Part shown: in pieces, positions 16,720 to 25,677 of the stretch
How positions within the stretch are numbered: position 1 is the stretch's first letter
Layout: every line of letters begins with the position of its first letter
NCBI GenBank assembly: GCA_018266255.1
Contig: JAFEAT010000008.1
Location: forward strand, 124,001-188,000
From: Cyanobacteria bacterium SZAS-4
Lineage (GTDB): Bacteria; Cyanobacteriota; Vampirovibrionia; Obscuribacterales; Obscuribacteraceae
DNA: 64,000 nucleotides
Reading direction: 5' to 3'
Notes under the pieces: generated by a model
Told to the model about the DNA's origin: nothing
Database searches by the model: none
The model's input: only the letters and a program-made list of their open reading frames with translations
Position numbers and translations under genes: made by a program

Positions 16720-18113
16720 TGTTGGTAGGTCAATTCGGTCTTGAGCATTAAGCTGCCTTGTGTGGCTACTTTTTCGCCCTGCTCAACTCCTGAAACTACT
16801 TCCACAAAGTCTTCCGATTCTTTTCCTACTTTTATTTTGCGTTCTTCAAAACCATCTTTAGTTAGCACAAATACGATTTTTTGCCCTGCATGCTCTTGCA
16901 ATGCCTGTTTCGGCAGCGACAGAAGATTTTGTGTCTGTCCTTCCAAATCGATTTCTGCGAACATATTTGTGCGGAATTTTTTGTCTTTATTATCCAATCT
17001 CGCTCGTATTGAAACTGTGCGTGAATCTGGGTGAACATGCTCACTGATGAAGCTGATCACACCTGGGAATACTTTGTCAGGATAACTGGCGATTTTCACT
17101 TTCACAGTGCTGCCTTGCTTGACTCGCTGCAAATCAGCTTCAGGCAAATCTGCGCTGACAATAACAGTGGATAAATCTGTGATTTTGAAAAGTGATTTGT
17201 CTGGATGTATCGATTCTCCGGCGGCAACCTCAAAGTGGCTCACAACGCCAGTTTCAGGAGCAAGCACGCGTGTTGTGCCACCAATTTTTCCGAATTTGAC
17301 TAAATCTGCGATTTGATTTTTGTCGGTGCCGAGAAATTCCAATCGCTGCGTCAGTGTATTTAAATGTTGTCTGTCGCGAAGGGTTTCGGCGACAGCCAGT
17401 TGATAATCGCGTTTCATCAACGATTTGTTTTTGAACAATTCGGTTTCGCGTTGCAGATCCAACAAGGCCTGGTCGTAGTCTGCTGTTTCTTGTGCGACTT
17501 TGGCTTGAGCTGCCACGTAATCTTTCTGAGCGGAAATCTTTTCTTTGTAGAGTCCTTCCACTCGTTTGAATTCAGACTCGGCCAGGTCTTTTTGCACCTT
17601 GGCGCGCCTGAAGGTGCTTTTCGCTTCAATCAATGCTTTTGGTCGGGCGATCAGCTCTTCGTAGATCTGGCGCTCTCTCTCTTCACGTGATTTGGCGATG
17701 TCGTACTTAGATTTCGACTCGATTACTTCCGCTTCGAGCTCACTGATTTCGCGGCTGTCGATGACTGCCATGACCTGACCGTTGCTGACGAATTGCCCCG
17801 GTTTTACCAACAGATCGGTGACCTTGCCTGAAATGCGGCTGCTGACGTCGACTTCTTTGCCGAAGTCTGGCTCGATGCGACCGGTGAGATGTAGTGGCAC
17901 TGAAATCGGTCGTATTTGCACAATATCGGTTTTGACGTCAGCCTGTTGAGTAGCTTCTGGCGTCAGTTTGATTACTTGCGGGGCGTTTGGGTCTGGGTGC
18001 ACTGCCGCTGCGTGCGTGTCTTCTTTCGGCGCTCCACCGCAAGATGATGTGGCTACAGCTACGGTTGTAAGAGCTAGAGCTATGAGCAGAGTTGAACGAT
18101 TATTAGTGAACAA
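16716..18113 (-). CDS. czcB: CzcB/CusB-type periplasmic adaptor, lipoprotein
   Basis: This is the membrane-fusion protein partner of the RND pump immediately downstream, linking it to an outer-membrane channel. The 465-residue protein has a lipobox-like N-terminus ending SSC, a barrel-sandwich half (GRIEPDFGKEVDVSSRISGKV, VKPGQFVSNGQVMAVID), a long charged coiled-coil hairpin (about 120-260), the second lipoyl half (TRVLAPETGVVSHF, AAGESIHP) and beta-barrel and membrane-proximal domains. The first codon of this frame is TTG with GAGGAA about 12 nt upstream, which is a long spacing. There is no in-frame ATG near it. An inverted repeat lies 24-47 nt upstream of the start. Confidence 0.85.
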   Translation of the reverse strand: MFTNNRSTLLIALALTTVAVATSSCGGAPKEDTHAAAVHPDPNAPQVIKLTPEATQQADVKTDIVQIRPISVPLHLTGRIEPDFGKEVDVSSRISGKVTDLLVKPGQFVSNGQVMAVIDSREISELEAEVIESKSKYDIAKSREERERQIYEELIARPKALIEAKSTFRRAKVQKDLAESEFKRVEGLYKEKISAQKDYVAAQAKVAQETADYDQALLDLQRETELFKNKSLMKRDYQLAVAETLRDRQHLNTLTQRLEFLGTDKNQIADLVKFGKIGGTTRVLAPETGVVSHFEVAAGESIHPDKSLFKITDLSTVIVSADLPEADLQRVKQGSTVKVKIASYPDKVFPGVISFISEHVHPDSRTVSIRARLDNKDKKFRTNMFAEIDLEGQTQNLLSLPKQALQEHAGQKIVFVLTKDGFEERKIKVGKESEDFVEVVSGVEQGEKVATQGSLMLKTELTYQH

Positions 18114-18136
18114 GTTGATGATTGATTCCTCGACCC

Positions 18137-18160
18137 ATGGACGGGTTCAGGTTCGTCCAT
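18137..18160 (-). promoter_or_regulatory. Inverted repeat before the metal-efflux operon (candidate operator)
   Basis: ATGGACG and CGTCCAT form perfect 7-nt arms separated by 10 nt, directly upstream of the czcB ribosome site. It could be an operator for a metal-responsive repressor or a short leader hairpin. No regulator gene is adjacent, and a -10/-35 pair is not convincing. Confidence 0.35.
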
Positions 18161-18360
18161 AAAAAGCATACACTGAATAGCATTTCCGATGCTGGAAAGG
18201 CTCGAAATGCAGACTTGGGATCTTCAGACAAGCTGTGCATCTAGCTCCACCCCGTCTGGTCGATCAGGGTTTGCAATGTCAAGGGTAGAGCTCGATTCTT
18301 TCAGCTGTCTTTCGTGGGCGAACGTCTACACAATTCTTCTTCAGGCGTTCATGCCAAATA

Positions 18361-18391
18361 AAAAGGGTCCACCTTTACTGGTGAACCCCTT
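18361..18391 (-). terminator. Intrinsic terminator for the secreted-protein gene
   Basis: Read on the minus strand, AAGGGGTTCACC pairs with GGTGGACCCTTT (one mismatch) around a 6-nt loop, followed by TTTTATTT. It lies 20 nt after the stop codon of the gene at 18412-19212. Confidence 0.75.
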
Positions 18392-18411
18392 CTATATTCT
18401 TGGTTGTCTAG

Positions 18412-19212
18412 TTAGAAAGGATAAGTATTCGAACTATCGACAACTACAGCTGTTGCTGGAGTGTTGTTAACTCCGATGTTGTGAACGAGGGTCAAACCCT
18501 GGCGGAAAGTAACAAGACCGAGGTTGGTTACTGTTCCACGAACGCCCAACTGTGCAGCGTTGAATCTGACACTGATGAAAGCGTTGTTCAGGATTGGAGC
18601 ATCAGTGTTAGTAGGAGCAGAAGCCTTCGCACCCAGCTGGTTCAAGCCGTTGAACTGGTTGATCGAGAAATTTGATGCCACTGTGGCTGATGTCACTGGT
18701 AGATATCTGGTGCCACCATCATCAGTGATTACCAGGTAAGGACCGTTAGCGAAGTCAGGAACTGCAAGACCAGTAGTGAGTGAAAGTGGTGAGTATTCGA
18801 AGTTGACGCTGCTAGGTGGTGAGAAATTACCAAATTGCAAACCGGTACTACCAGTTCTTACGTTGTTCGAGTTGGTCAGCGCTGTGAATACGAAGACTGG
18901 CACAGTCGTTGTGTAGTCGACAGTGTTTGACGAGTATTGATATCCCAAGATGCTCTTGCGGCTGAAGATGGTGCCTTTAGCGCCAAAGCTTACCGCTGTG
19001 GGAGCTGTTCCAGGTCCCAAATCGATACCGCCCTGGTATTGGCTCGAGCCGTTGAAGAAACTAGGAAGATTGATCTGCAAAAGTGCTGTTGCGAATCCAT
19101 TTCCTACTGCAAATGGTGCAACTACGATTCCGTCGACGCTCTGAGCGTAAGCTCCAAGAGTCGAAGCCAAATAAGTTATGGCCAAGCAAAGTAGCAATTT
19201 GAAACGGCGCAT
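18412..19212 (-). CDS. Secreted protein of unknown function
   Basis: This 266-residue protein has a strong signal peptide (MRRFKLLLCLAITYLASTLGAYA, cut before QSVDG). The mature part is poor in charge and rich in Ser, Thr, Asn, Gly and Val, with alternating hydrophobic residues that suggest an all-beta fold. Only two charged clusters, IFSRKS and DDGGTRYLP, stand out. GGAGG lies 5 nt before the ATG, one of the best ribosome sites in the window, and a terminator follows the gene, so it is probably a well-expressed single-gene unit. I do not recognise the family; a surface or matrix protein is a guess. Confidence 0.6.
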   Translation of the reverse strand: MRRFKLLLCLAITYLASTLGAYAQSVDGIVVAPFAVGNGFATALLQINLPSFFNGSSQYQGGIDLGPGTAPTAVSFGAKGTIFSRKSILGYQYSSNTVDYTTTVPVFVFTALTNSNNVRTGSTGLQFGNFSPPSSVNFEYSPLSLTTGLAVPDFANGPYLVITDDGGTRYLPVTSATVASNFSINQFNGLNQLGAKASAPTNTDAPILNNAFISVRFNAAQLGVRGTVTNLGLVTFRQGLTLVHNIGVNNTPATAVVVDSSNTYPF

Positions 19213-19335
19213 AGATCCTCCGATAGGTCACACAAATTGCGGCTCGTGTGCTGTTGTAAAGTGTGGCTCGTTTTTAGTCGTCGCGCACATGATTATTACC
19301 TTATGTACCACTCAGTTGCAACTTGTTGACGACCG

Positions 19336-19353
19336 CAAATTTCTTGAAATTTG
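19336..19353. promoter_or_regulatory. Perfect palindrome, operator-like
   Basis: CAAATTTC and GAAATTTG form exact 8-nt arms with a 2-nt centre, the size expected for a dimeric repressor site. It lies 123 nt upstream of the secreted-protein gene on the minus strand. A bound protein is not known. Confidence 0.35.
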
Positions 19354-19378
19354 GTGCATTTGCGAGCGTAAAGTCGAC

Positions 19379-19408
19379 AGTTTGAGGCATTACTAAAGTC
19401 CTCAAACT
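19379..19408 (+). terminator. Stem-loop, terminator-like, not after any recognised gene
   Basis: AGTTTGAGG pairs exactly with CCTCAAACT around a 12-nt loop and is followed by an AT-rich stretch ending in TTTTT. No plus-strand gene ends just before it, so it may end a small transcript or act in the leader of the downstream gene. Confidence 0.35.
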
Positions 19409-19710
19409 CTAGTTAATTTTTCAATGCCGTAAATAAGTAGCAACGAATTAGTCGAATTGCCTGACGCGGCTTCTGTTAGTTGTCAGTGCAGATCAAATAG
19501 CCATTGCGGTGCTGAGCAACACGCCAGCGGTAGTGGCACCGCGGTGAGTGTCAGTTCTCAGTTGACGTTAAAAGCTCAACAGTCGACTGATGCACTGAAA
19601 CGCACACAGGTTCTATTTTATGCGCCGCTTAACATGTGGTAACAACTCGGAAATGTTGCTCAATTAGATTGATGAAGTCGAAATTAGTAATCAAAAAGAA
19701 GGGCACCCCT

Positions 19711-20805
19711 ATGAGTCGTGGTTCAGCAGACGCGATCCCCCCGCAAGACCCTGGAAGAAACCGCCAGCAGTACGATTTCGGTCCGCATCAATTCGATAAT
19801 GGCGCTCGCCGCATCGAGCAGGGCATCAGCATGGGGCAAGGCTCCCAGGCGTTGCACGAAGAGCTCAGCCTGATGCGGCAAGCCGCCATGCAAAACGGCA
19901 CCTTCAACCTTGCCCAGTACAAGGCTGACGTCAAGGCCATCGATCAGAAATTACACCGTGATGGATTCTTGCCCAACATTCACCTGGATGTGGATAGCAA
20001 AGGACAAGACATCGTCAAACGTGGTGGCGGAGACACTACCGCTGATGCGTCGGAAGTAACCGGTAGTCGGCGTGGACATGGACGTGGTCACAGCCGTCGG
20101 CACGGTCGCGGCGGTGGTCATGGGCGTGGTGGACATCACCGCAGGGGGCATTCTCGCGGTGGTGATGCCGGGCGAGGTGGGGATCAGTCTGACGAAGGAC
20201 AAGTCGCCAGCGCCGATACCCTCAACGAACAGGATCTGCGTCCAGATGATCCAGGAGCGCGCCGCGCCGACCGCACCCAGGACATGCGTCCCGATCGCTC
20301 GCAATCACGCTACGAGGCTGACCCTAACAAAGACCGCTCGTCTCATGGAGGTCGACCCGATATCTGGGGACCACCGACGATCAGCGCCGCTGGCATCGAC
20401 AAGGTTCTCAGAGACAACAATTCGCCGGCTGCAGGACTGGGGTCGTACATCTATGACCAGGCTAAAGAGCGCGGCATAAATCCAGCATTCGCCCTGGCCA
20501 TGTATGGTCAGGAGTCTACATTCGGAACTAAGGGCGCTGCTGTGCGCAACAACAGTTTCGGCAACATCCGCGCTGGCAGACACGGCTTCAAGCATTATGA
20601 TGACGTCAAGCAAGGCATCGACCACTGGATGGATTTGATGAGCTCGAGTGCTTACAAAGGCAAGGATCTGGCTGGCGTAATTCACAAGTACGCACCTGGT
20701 TCAGATGGCAACAATCCGCGCGGTTACATGGCTTACGTCACCAACAACATGAACAAGTGGGCTCGCATGGATGGCGGCGATCCAGATCAGCGCAGGTATG
20801 CCTAA
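19711..20805 (+). CDS. Glucosaminidase-domain protein with Arg/His/Gly-rich middle
   Basis: The C-terminal ~130 residues of this ~364-residue protein (YIYDQAKERGINPAFALAMY, GQESTFGTKGAAVRNNSFGN, RHGFKHYDDVKQGIDHWMDLM, GYMAYVTNNMNKW) match the LytD-type glucosaminidase family (GH73-like), which cuts peptidoglycan; the Glu of QESTFG is the expected catalytic residue. The middle (about 100-200) is a low-complexity stretch of Arg, His and Gly (GRGHSRRHGRGGG and similar), and the N-terminus is polar and helical. No signal peptide is seen, so the export route is unclear. The ATG at 19711 is chosen because AGAAGGG precedes it and the upstream codons are not protein-like. Confidence 0.7.
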   Translation: MSRGSADAIPPQDPGRNRQQYDFGPHQFDNGARRIEQGISMGQGSQALHEELSLMRQAAMQNGTFNLAQYKADVKAIDQKLHRDGFLPNIHLDVDSKGQDIVKRGGGDTTADASEVTGSRRGHGRGHSRRHGRGGGHGRGGHHRRGHSRGGDAGRGGDQSDEGQVASADTLNEQDLRPDDPGARRADRTQDMRPDRSQSRYEADPNKDRSSHGGRPDIWGPPTISAAGIDKVLRDNNSPAAGLGSYIYDQAKERGINPAFALAMYGQESTFGTKGAAVRNNSFGNIRAGRHGFKHYDDVKQGIDHWMDLMSSSAYKGKDLAGVIHKYAPGSDGNNPRGYMAYVTNNMNKWARMDGGDPDQRRYA

Positions 20806-20830
20806 TACTTTGGCACCAAATGCGGTGACC

Positions 20831-21445
20831 TTAGGACTTCTTGTCTCCGGGCTTATCGCCAGGTTTGTTGAGCTTCTTGCCCAGTTTGGGCGAGCGTTCT
20901 TCGAACCAGGCATCGAGCTGCGCTTTCGCCTTGTTAACGAGAACCGCTGACTCCGCTTCTCCACCTAAATCGGGATGAACAGTCTGTAACGACATTTGCG
21001 ATCGCCAGGCCTTGTGCACCGTAGTTGGTGTCAAGTCGTCGAACGGAACACCGAGAATTTGTGCGGCTTTGCGAATTTCGGTTGGCAATGGTGCTTTTAC
21101 CGTTTTTACAGGCTCCTCGCTGCCATCTTCTTTTGTTTTCAGCAGCTTCTTTTCCAGTCCTGAGTGAACTTCATTGCGCTTATTGCCAATCTTTCGCACT
21201 TCTTCCATCTCGCCAACGGCTTCATAGAACTCCGTCACAGCAATCAAGATCTGCATGTAGTAAAAATGCTGTGGACCATAATTGGTCTCGGCCAGCTGCA
21301 GAGCCTGTCGATATCGTTCTTCAGCCTGTCGAGTCCTGCCCGTCAAATGCAACTCTTGCGCCGCCAAAAGGTGGGCACGCAGGGAGTCGTCACGTACTTG
21401 AGTGACGTCAAACTTAAGTGGGTCGATATTCGGGCCTGAAGTCAT
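20831..21445 (-). CDS. TPR protein with a degenerate C-terminal J-domain
   Basis: This is a 204-residue cytoplasmic protein. Residues ~22-75 form TPR-like helices (LLAAQELHLTGRTRQAEERYRQALQLAET). After a charged linker with KKLLKTKEDGSEE, residues ~125-190 resemble a DnaJ J-domain: AAQILGVPFDDLTPTTVHKAWR, then the loop HPDLGG carrying the HPD tripeptide that activates Hsp70 ATPase, then a final helix. The J-domain lacks the typical YYxxLGV start but keeps LGV and HPD. The C-terminus is a Lys/Gly/Asp-rich tail. It may recruit a DnaK to a partner bound by the TPR. The gene runs on the minus strand, just after a GNAT gene. Confidence 0.6.
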   Translation of the reverse strand: MTSGPNIDPLKFDVTQVRDDSLRAHLLAAQELHLTGRTRQAEERYRQALQLAETNYGPQHFYYMQILIAVTEFYEAVGEMEEVRKIGNKRNEVHSGLEKKLLKTKEDGSEEPVKTVKAPLPTEIRKAAQILGVPFDDLTPTTVHKAWRSQMSLQTVHPDLGGEAESAVLVNKAKAQLDAWFEERSPKLGKKLNKPGDKPGDKKS

Positions 21446-21485
21446 GAGTCCGCCGGGGCTACTAAAACAGGATACACAATTGCGG

Positions 21486-22025
21486 TCAAGTAATGACCAC
21501 CTTCAGGTAGTAAAAGTCCTCTTGGGTTTTGAATCCGAGCTTGTTATAGAGTCGCATCGCTGGCGCGTTGTCTTCCGTGACCAGAAGGCTCAGTCTAGCG
21601 ATGCCCTTTTGGTGCAGGTTGTGCAGGCATTGGCGGATCAAAAGCTCTGCCAGCCCAAGGCCTCTGTACTCGGGATGGGTCATCGCCAGGTCGAGAGAGT
21701 AGGACTGGCCGCGTCCAACTACGACCATTGCACAAATTGGAGTTTTTTCGTCGAAAAGAACCAGCGACGAGTCTTCGTCGATTCCTCGTGAGAAGGTCTG
21801 GCGCGCTAATTGCCGCCACCACTGCGGGGGTTGACCTTCGTCATCGATTGAGCCCTGGAAGCATCTGGCCAGGAGATTTCCGATCATGACCGACTCTTCA
21901 GGCTTGAGCGTGCGACAGCGAGCAACCCCGAAGTTTTGGGGAGCGGCCAGGGGCTCAGTTCGACGACTCATTTTCAGGCGTCGAAGCGGTATGGCTTTGA
22001 CTTTGCGTGTTTGATTCTCGACCAT
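21486..22025 (-). CDS. GNAT-family N-acetyltransferase
   Basis: This 179-residue protein has a GNAT fold. CAMVVVGRGQSYSLDLAMTHPEYRGLGLAELLIRQ is the central strand followed by the acetyl-CoA pyrophosphate loop (R-G-L-G-L-A). Next come LLVTEDNAPAMRLYNKLGFK, with the Asn and Tyr typical of the family's last helix, and a final strand. The first ~35 residues are basic and may be a disordered tail; a second ATG 18 codons in (21971) would remove part of it. The substrate is unknown; RimI-like proteins and small-molecule acetylases share this layout. It is followed 40 nt later by the TPR/J-domain gene on the same strand. Confidence 0.75.
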   Translation of the reverse strand: MVENQTRKVKAIPLRRLKMSRRTEPLAAPQNFGVARCRTLKPEESVMIGNLLARCFQGSIDDEGQPPQWWRQLARQTFSRGIDEDSSLVLFDEKTPICAMVVVGRGQSYSLDLAMTHPEYRGLGLAELLIRQCLHNLHQKGIARLSLLVTEDNAPAMRLYNKLGFKTQEDFYYLKVVIT

Positions 22026-22210
22026 TTCTCGATCTTAACTCAGATCTGTGCCGTCCTGGGGCGTGAGACCCGGACCCGGGCCGGCTTAACCTGAGCATGG
22101 TGCTTCCCCCATTGTGATCGGGCTGACTCACAGATAACTTATGACCATAGACGTTCCATTCATCAGCGGAACTAACGCCTCCCTCTCCATCGTCGAGTTC
22201 TCCCACCGGT

Positions 22211-25198
22211 ATGCCAGACACTCCGACCGACAATCCACTCGCTTTTCCGCCGAAGGCACTGAACAGCGATGCTGCTTTGATCAACAGGATTTCGGCTCCT
22301 CCCAAGCCAGCAGAACCACCCCAGAGTTATTTGGAAAAGGGCGTCGACGTCATCACCTCGACATTTATCTCGGACAAGGCAACGAGAGCAACCGTCGACC
22401 GCTATGCTGCTGATTTCGTCAAAACTACGAGTTTGTTCACCGGCGGAAAAGTTGGATTTGCGGCGGCCGCCATTTCTTACGGTCTAGGTCAAGCAAGCCC
22501 TGACACACCACTTGCACAGCAAGCTGAAGACTTCGGTTTGGGCGTCGCGAAAGGCGCAACGATGAAGGGACTGTTCCACGTCGTTGGCACCAATTTCACT
22601 TTCGCACCAACAAAAGGTGTGTTTATCGGCATGGGAAGCCGCGCTGCAGATGACCTCTATCAGCGTGATATTTTCACTGATCCGAGCAAAGCTTTCGATC
22701 GAATGAGTACAAACGTATTTAATACAAAGTCCATGTTGTTTGATGCGGCAGCATGGGGAATTGGCGAAGGTGCGTTCGGAACAATCAACGCAGCAACGAA
22801 AGGCGCGCTCGTTAAGAGTCAGATTGGCGGCGCTGTTGCGATGGGCGGCACCTTCGGTCTGGTCACCGGTGGCGGCAACGAAATTGTTCGACAGCACGAC
22901 GCCAAAGAAAACTTCGATCTGATGAAAGTGATCAAGAGTGGAGCAACCGAGGCTCTGGTCATGGGCTCTGCGGCAGGCTTGGGAGCGAAGCTGACGCCAT
23001 CGCCTGTGGTATCAGATAGTGGTCGCAGTGATAATAACACTCGACGTGAAAGAAGCAATGCAGTCATTCCACAAGAGCCGTTGTCTGAACTGAATACGCA
23101 CGTCAAAGTGCCCAAGGTGACGACGCAAGCTATCACCATCGACATGCTGGGCGACAAAGGCAGAACCGCCTCATCGTTGCTCGGGTCAGAGGGTGTATTG
23201 GCTGCTCTTAACGCTGGTGAAGTTGCTGGGCCGAAAGGTCTGGAAAAATCGCCTCCAGTAGACACTACGCCTTACACAGACGTTCACACTGTGGAAGTGG
23301 CACCGTTGCCACCACAAACAGTACCGAAACCAGTCGAGTTTGTCATGACTGGCGGTAAAGATGCTCTCGATTTATTCCGTCAAAACAAGTCTGAATCTGC
23401 AATGTTGAAGGTGCGCCAGATTCTCGAAGGCGGCAGCAAAGACAGTCCAAACCTCGGACCTGAGAAGAGTTTGTTCGTTCAACAGTTGACCAAGACAGAA
23501 GGAAAGCTTCTGCCCGAAGCAGACAAAGCTGACATGCTTGCCACTGCTTATCCTGAAACGCTTGCTGAAGGCGACCGCGCCAAGCACGTTTTCTCAGGAC
23601 CAGACGTGCGCGGCAAAGTGTTTTTGTTGACCAACGACAGTGGTCGCTTACTTCTTGCAAACGGCGCTCAGCCTCAAGAAGTGAAGACATGGCGCGATAA
23701 CGGCTTCACGTCTGCAGTGCGTCTCGACGGCGGACAAACCAACTTCAATGTCATGGCACCACTTCTGATTGGAGATGTCGCGAACCCGAACAGCCCTCAA
23801 TCGCAAGCTGCCTGGGCTGAGTTTGATAGACAACTTGTTGAAGCGAAGAAGTTGGGCGTAGACAGTGTTTCCACCGATGTGTGGTGGGGAATGATCGAGC
23901 CTCAAAAAGGAAAGTTCGATTTCTCGTATTTCGATAAGTTGAGCGACCACATCATCAAATCTGGTTTGAGATGGAATCCAATTCTTTCGTTCCATGAGTG
24001 TGGCGGCAACGTCGGTGACACAGTCAATGTTCCGTTGCCATCTTGGATTTGGGCCGACCTCGCTGCTAAACTGCCCGGTGGCACACCAGACTCGGTCAAG
24101 TATAAGAGCGAGCAGGGTAACACGAGCAAAGAAACAATTTCGCTCTGGGCCGATGAGTTGGCCATGGACCACTACAAGTCAGTGATGACCAACTTCCAAG
24201 ATCACTTTGCCAGCAAGCGCGCTCGCATCGGCGAAGTCAACATCAGTTTAGGACCAGCTGGTGAACTGCGTTATCCTTCATACAACTCGCACGACAGCAA
24301 CACCGGTTATCCAACTCGTGGTGGGTTGCAAGCCTATTCTGATCTGGCGATCGCTTCCTTCCGCGATTATGTCAAAGAAAAATATGGCGGACATGAGGGG
24401 TTAGGAAAAGCATGGGGCATCAAAGATCTCGACGATTCGCACATTCTGCCACCGAGTGACGCAACTGGTTTCTATCAACGTGGAGACCACTTCAACACAC
24501 AGTATGGACGTGACTTCTTTGACTGGTATAACCAATCGTTGATCGACCATGGTCAACGCATCATGACACTTGCATCCGACGTTTTTGCCAGACCTGATTC
24601 AGCTTTTGCTGGTGTGGATCTGGGCGCCAAAGTTCCTGGCGTGCACTGGAGAGCCGGCGAAAGACAGGGAGACACTGTCACTCTCGGCGACCGTCAAGCC
24701 GAGCTCTCGGCCGGTCTGATTCGCACCAGTCGTGGTGATTGGGATCGTGATGCCGACGGGCGCGGATACAGACCGCTGCTCACTATGTTCCGTCAGATAC
24801 AACCAACTCTAAAAGGATCAGACACGATTATCGTGCCTGCCTTCACTGCCATTGAAATGCGAGACGGCGACAATGGACCGGCTATCAGAGCACTGCCTCA
24901 CACGCTTGCCACGTGGTTCGGACAAGAGGCGGAGCGCCAGGGTCTCTGGCTCAAAGGCGAGAACGCCTTGAATGGTAACCTCTCGGACGCTGAGGCTTGG
25001 AATCGCATGGGGTCGCTACTCGATCTGCCGAAACAAGATGGATACTATCATGGTGTCACCTTCTTGCGCATGGGCGACGTCGTCAACAATCCAATTGCTC
25101 GTGCCAAAATGTCTGAACTAGTAAATGCCGTTCACTCCGTGCAACCGATGCAACCAAGTTTCTGGGACCACTTCTTCAGAACGAAAACAGCGAATTGA
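22211..25198 (+). CDS. GH14 beta-amylase with a ~500-residue N-terminal extension
   Basis: Residues ~500-990 of this 995-residue protein are a glycoside hydrolase family 14 beta-amylase, which releases maltose from the non-reducing ends of starch or glycogen. Diagnostic blocks are VDSVSTDVWWGMIEPQKGKFD (~550-570), SFHECGGNVGD (593-603), GPAGELRYPSY (681-691) with the acid Glu685, VPGVHWRAGERQGD and FTAIEMRDGDN (~878-888) with the base Glu882. Both catalytic Glu residues are present, so the enzyme should be active. The N-terminal half has no signal peptide; it holds a Gly/Ala-rich, weakly hydrophobic helical region (~60-260) and a polar linker, and I recognise no domain in it. No clear ribosome site precedes the ATG. 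A glycogen debranching enzyme lies at 48 kb, fitting alpha-glucan breakdown. Confidence 0.85.
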   Translation: MPDTPTDNPLAFPPKALNSDAALINRISAPPKPAEPPQSYLEKGVDVITSTFISDKATRATVDRYAADFVKTTSLFTGGKVGFAAAAISYGLGQASPDTPLAQQAEDFGLGVAKGATMKGLFHVVGTNFTFAPTKGVFIGMGSRAADDLYQRDIFTDPSKAFDRMSTNVFNTKSMLFDAAAWGIGEGAFGTINAATKGALVKSQIGGAVAMGGTFGLVTGGGNEIVRQHDAKENFDLMKVIKSGATEALVMGSAAGLGAKLTPSPVVSDSGRSDNNTRRERSNAVIPQEPLSELNTHVKVPKVTTQAITIDMLGDKGRTASSLLGSEGVLAALNAGEVAGPKGLEKSPPVDTTPYTDVHTVEVAPLPPQTVPKPVEFVMTGGKDALDLFRQNKSESAMLKVRQILEGGSKDSPNLGPEKSLFVQQLTKTEGKLLPEADKADMLATAYPETLAEGDRAKHVFSGPDVRGKVFLLTNDSGRLLLANGAQPQEVKTWRDNGFTSAVRLDGGQTNFNVMAPLLIGDVANPNSPQSQAAWAEFDRQLVEAKKLGVDSVSTDVWWGMIEPQKGKFDFSYFDKLSDHIIKSGLRWNPILSFHECGGNVGDTVNVPLPSWIWADLAAKLPGGTPDSVKYKSEQGNTSKETISLWADELAMDHYKSVMTNFQDHFASKRARIGEVNISLGPAGELRYPSYNSHDSNTGYPTRGGLQAYSDLAIASFRDYVKEKYGGHEGLGKAWGIKDLDDSHILPPSDATGFYQRGDHFNTQYGRDFFDWYNQSLIDHGQRIMTLASDVFARPDSAFAGVDLGAKVPGVHWRAGERQGDTVTLGDRQAELSAGLIRTSRGDWDRDADGRGYRPLLTMFRQIQPTLKGSDTIIVPAFTAIEMRDGDNGPAIRALPHTLATWFGQEAERQGLWLKGENALNGNLSDAEAWNRMGSLLDLPKQDGYYHGVTFLRMGDVVNNPIARAKMSELVNAVHSVQPMQPSFWDHFFRTKTAN

Positions 25199-25376
25199 TG
25201 CAAAGCACTCTGGTTGAGGGTGCCGGTGCATCCAGCCACGCTTATAAAAATGTGGTTAATTTGATGCCCGTTGAGGAATCAGTTTAAGCACAACTTAGTC
25301 AGGCCAGCACCAAGGAACGACTCTGTTTATGAGGTAGGTTTCTTACTGCTATGCCACTATGACCGGTGCCAGTACG

Positions 25377-25655
25377 CTACAAAAGATAGAAGCTCAAGCC
25401 TTGACTCATGGCTAAATTTCGCAGCGACGTAGTCTCGTGCTCACTGTGGCAACTTGGCTCAATGAGAATTCCCACCAGTGCAGCGTCTGATAGCCTGATC
25501 TGCTTATAAACAAGCATGGCAATTTTCGAACGAATCGAATCGTCGACCATAAACTCTTGCAGCGTGTGCCCAGGTCTATATTGATCGATCCAGCCTCGCA
25601 TGTTCTGCAGAAGCCCGGATTGCGAACCTGGTACAACTCCCAAAATAACTGGCAT
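25377..25655 (-). CDS. Small protein of unknown function
   Basis: This ~92-residue protein opens MPVILGVVPGSQSGLLQNMRG, followed by a mixed helical region and a C-terminus with a His/Cys pair (PSCHSEHET). The start at 25655 is chosen because CAGGAG lies 8 nt upstream; an in-frame start 11 codons earlier would overlap the upstream gene. It is cotranscribed with the helical protein at 25678-26007, 22 nt away. I do not recognise it. Confidence 0.5.
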   Translation of the reverse strand: MPVILGVVPGSQSGLLQNMRGWIDQYRPGHTLQEFMVDDSIRSKIAMLVYKQIRLSDAALVGILIEPSCHSEHETTSLRNLAMSQGLSFYLL

Positions 25656-25677
25656 CAAATCTACTCCTGGTGCAAAG

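Larger units (their letters stand above)
19213..19710. other. 498-nt divergent intergenic region with two palindromic elements
   Basis: The region separates divergent genes. It holds an operator-like palindrome (19336-19353) and a perfect stem-loop (19379-19408), listed separately. I see no tRNA, no repeat family and no convincing reading frame in the remainder. A short plus-strand frame at 19457-19642 has no ribosome site or protein-like composition. Confidence 0.5.
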
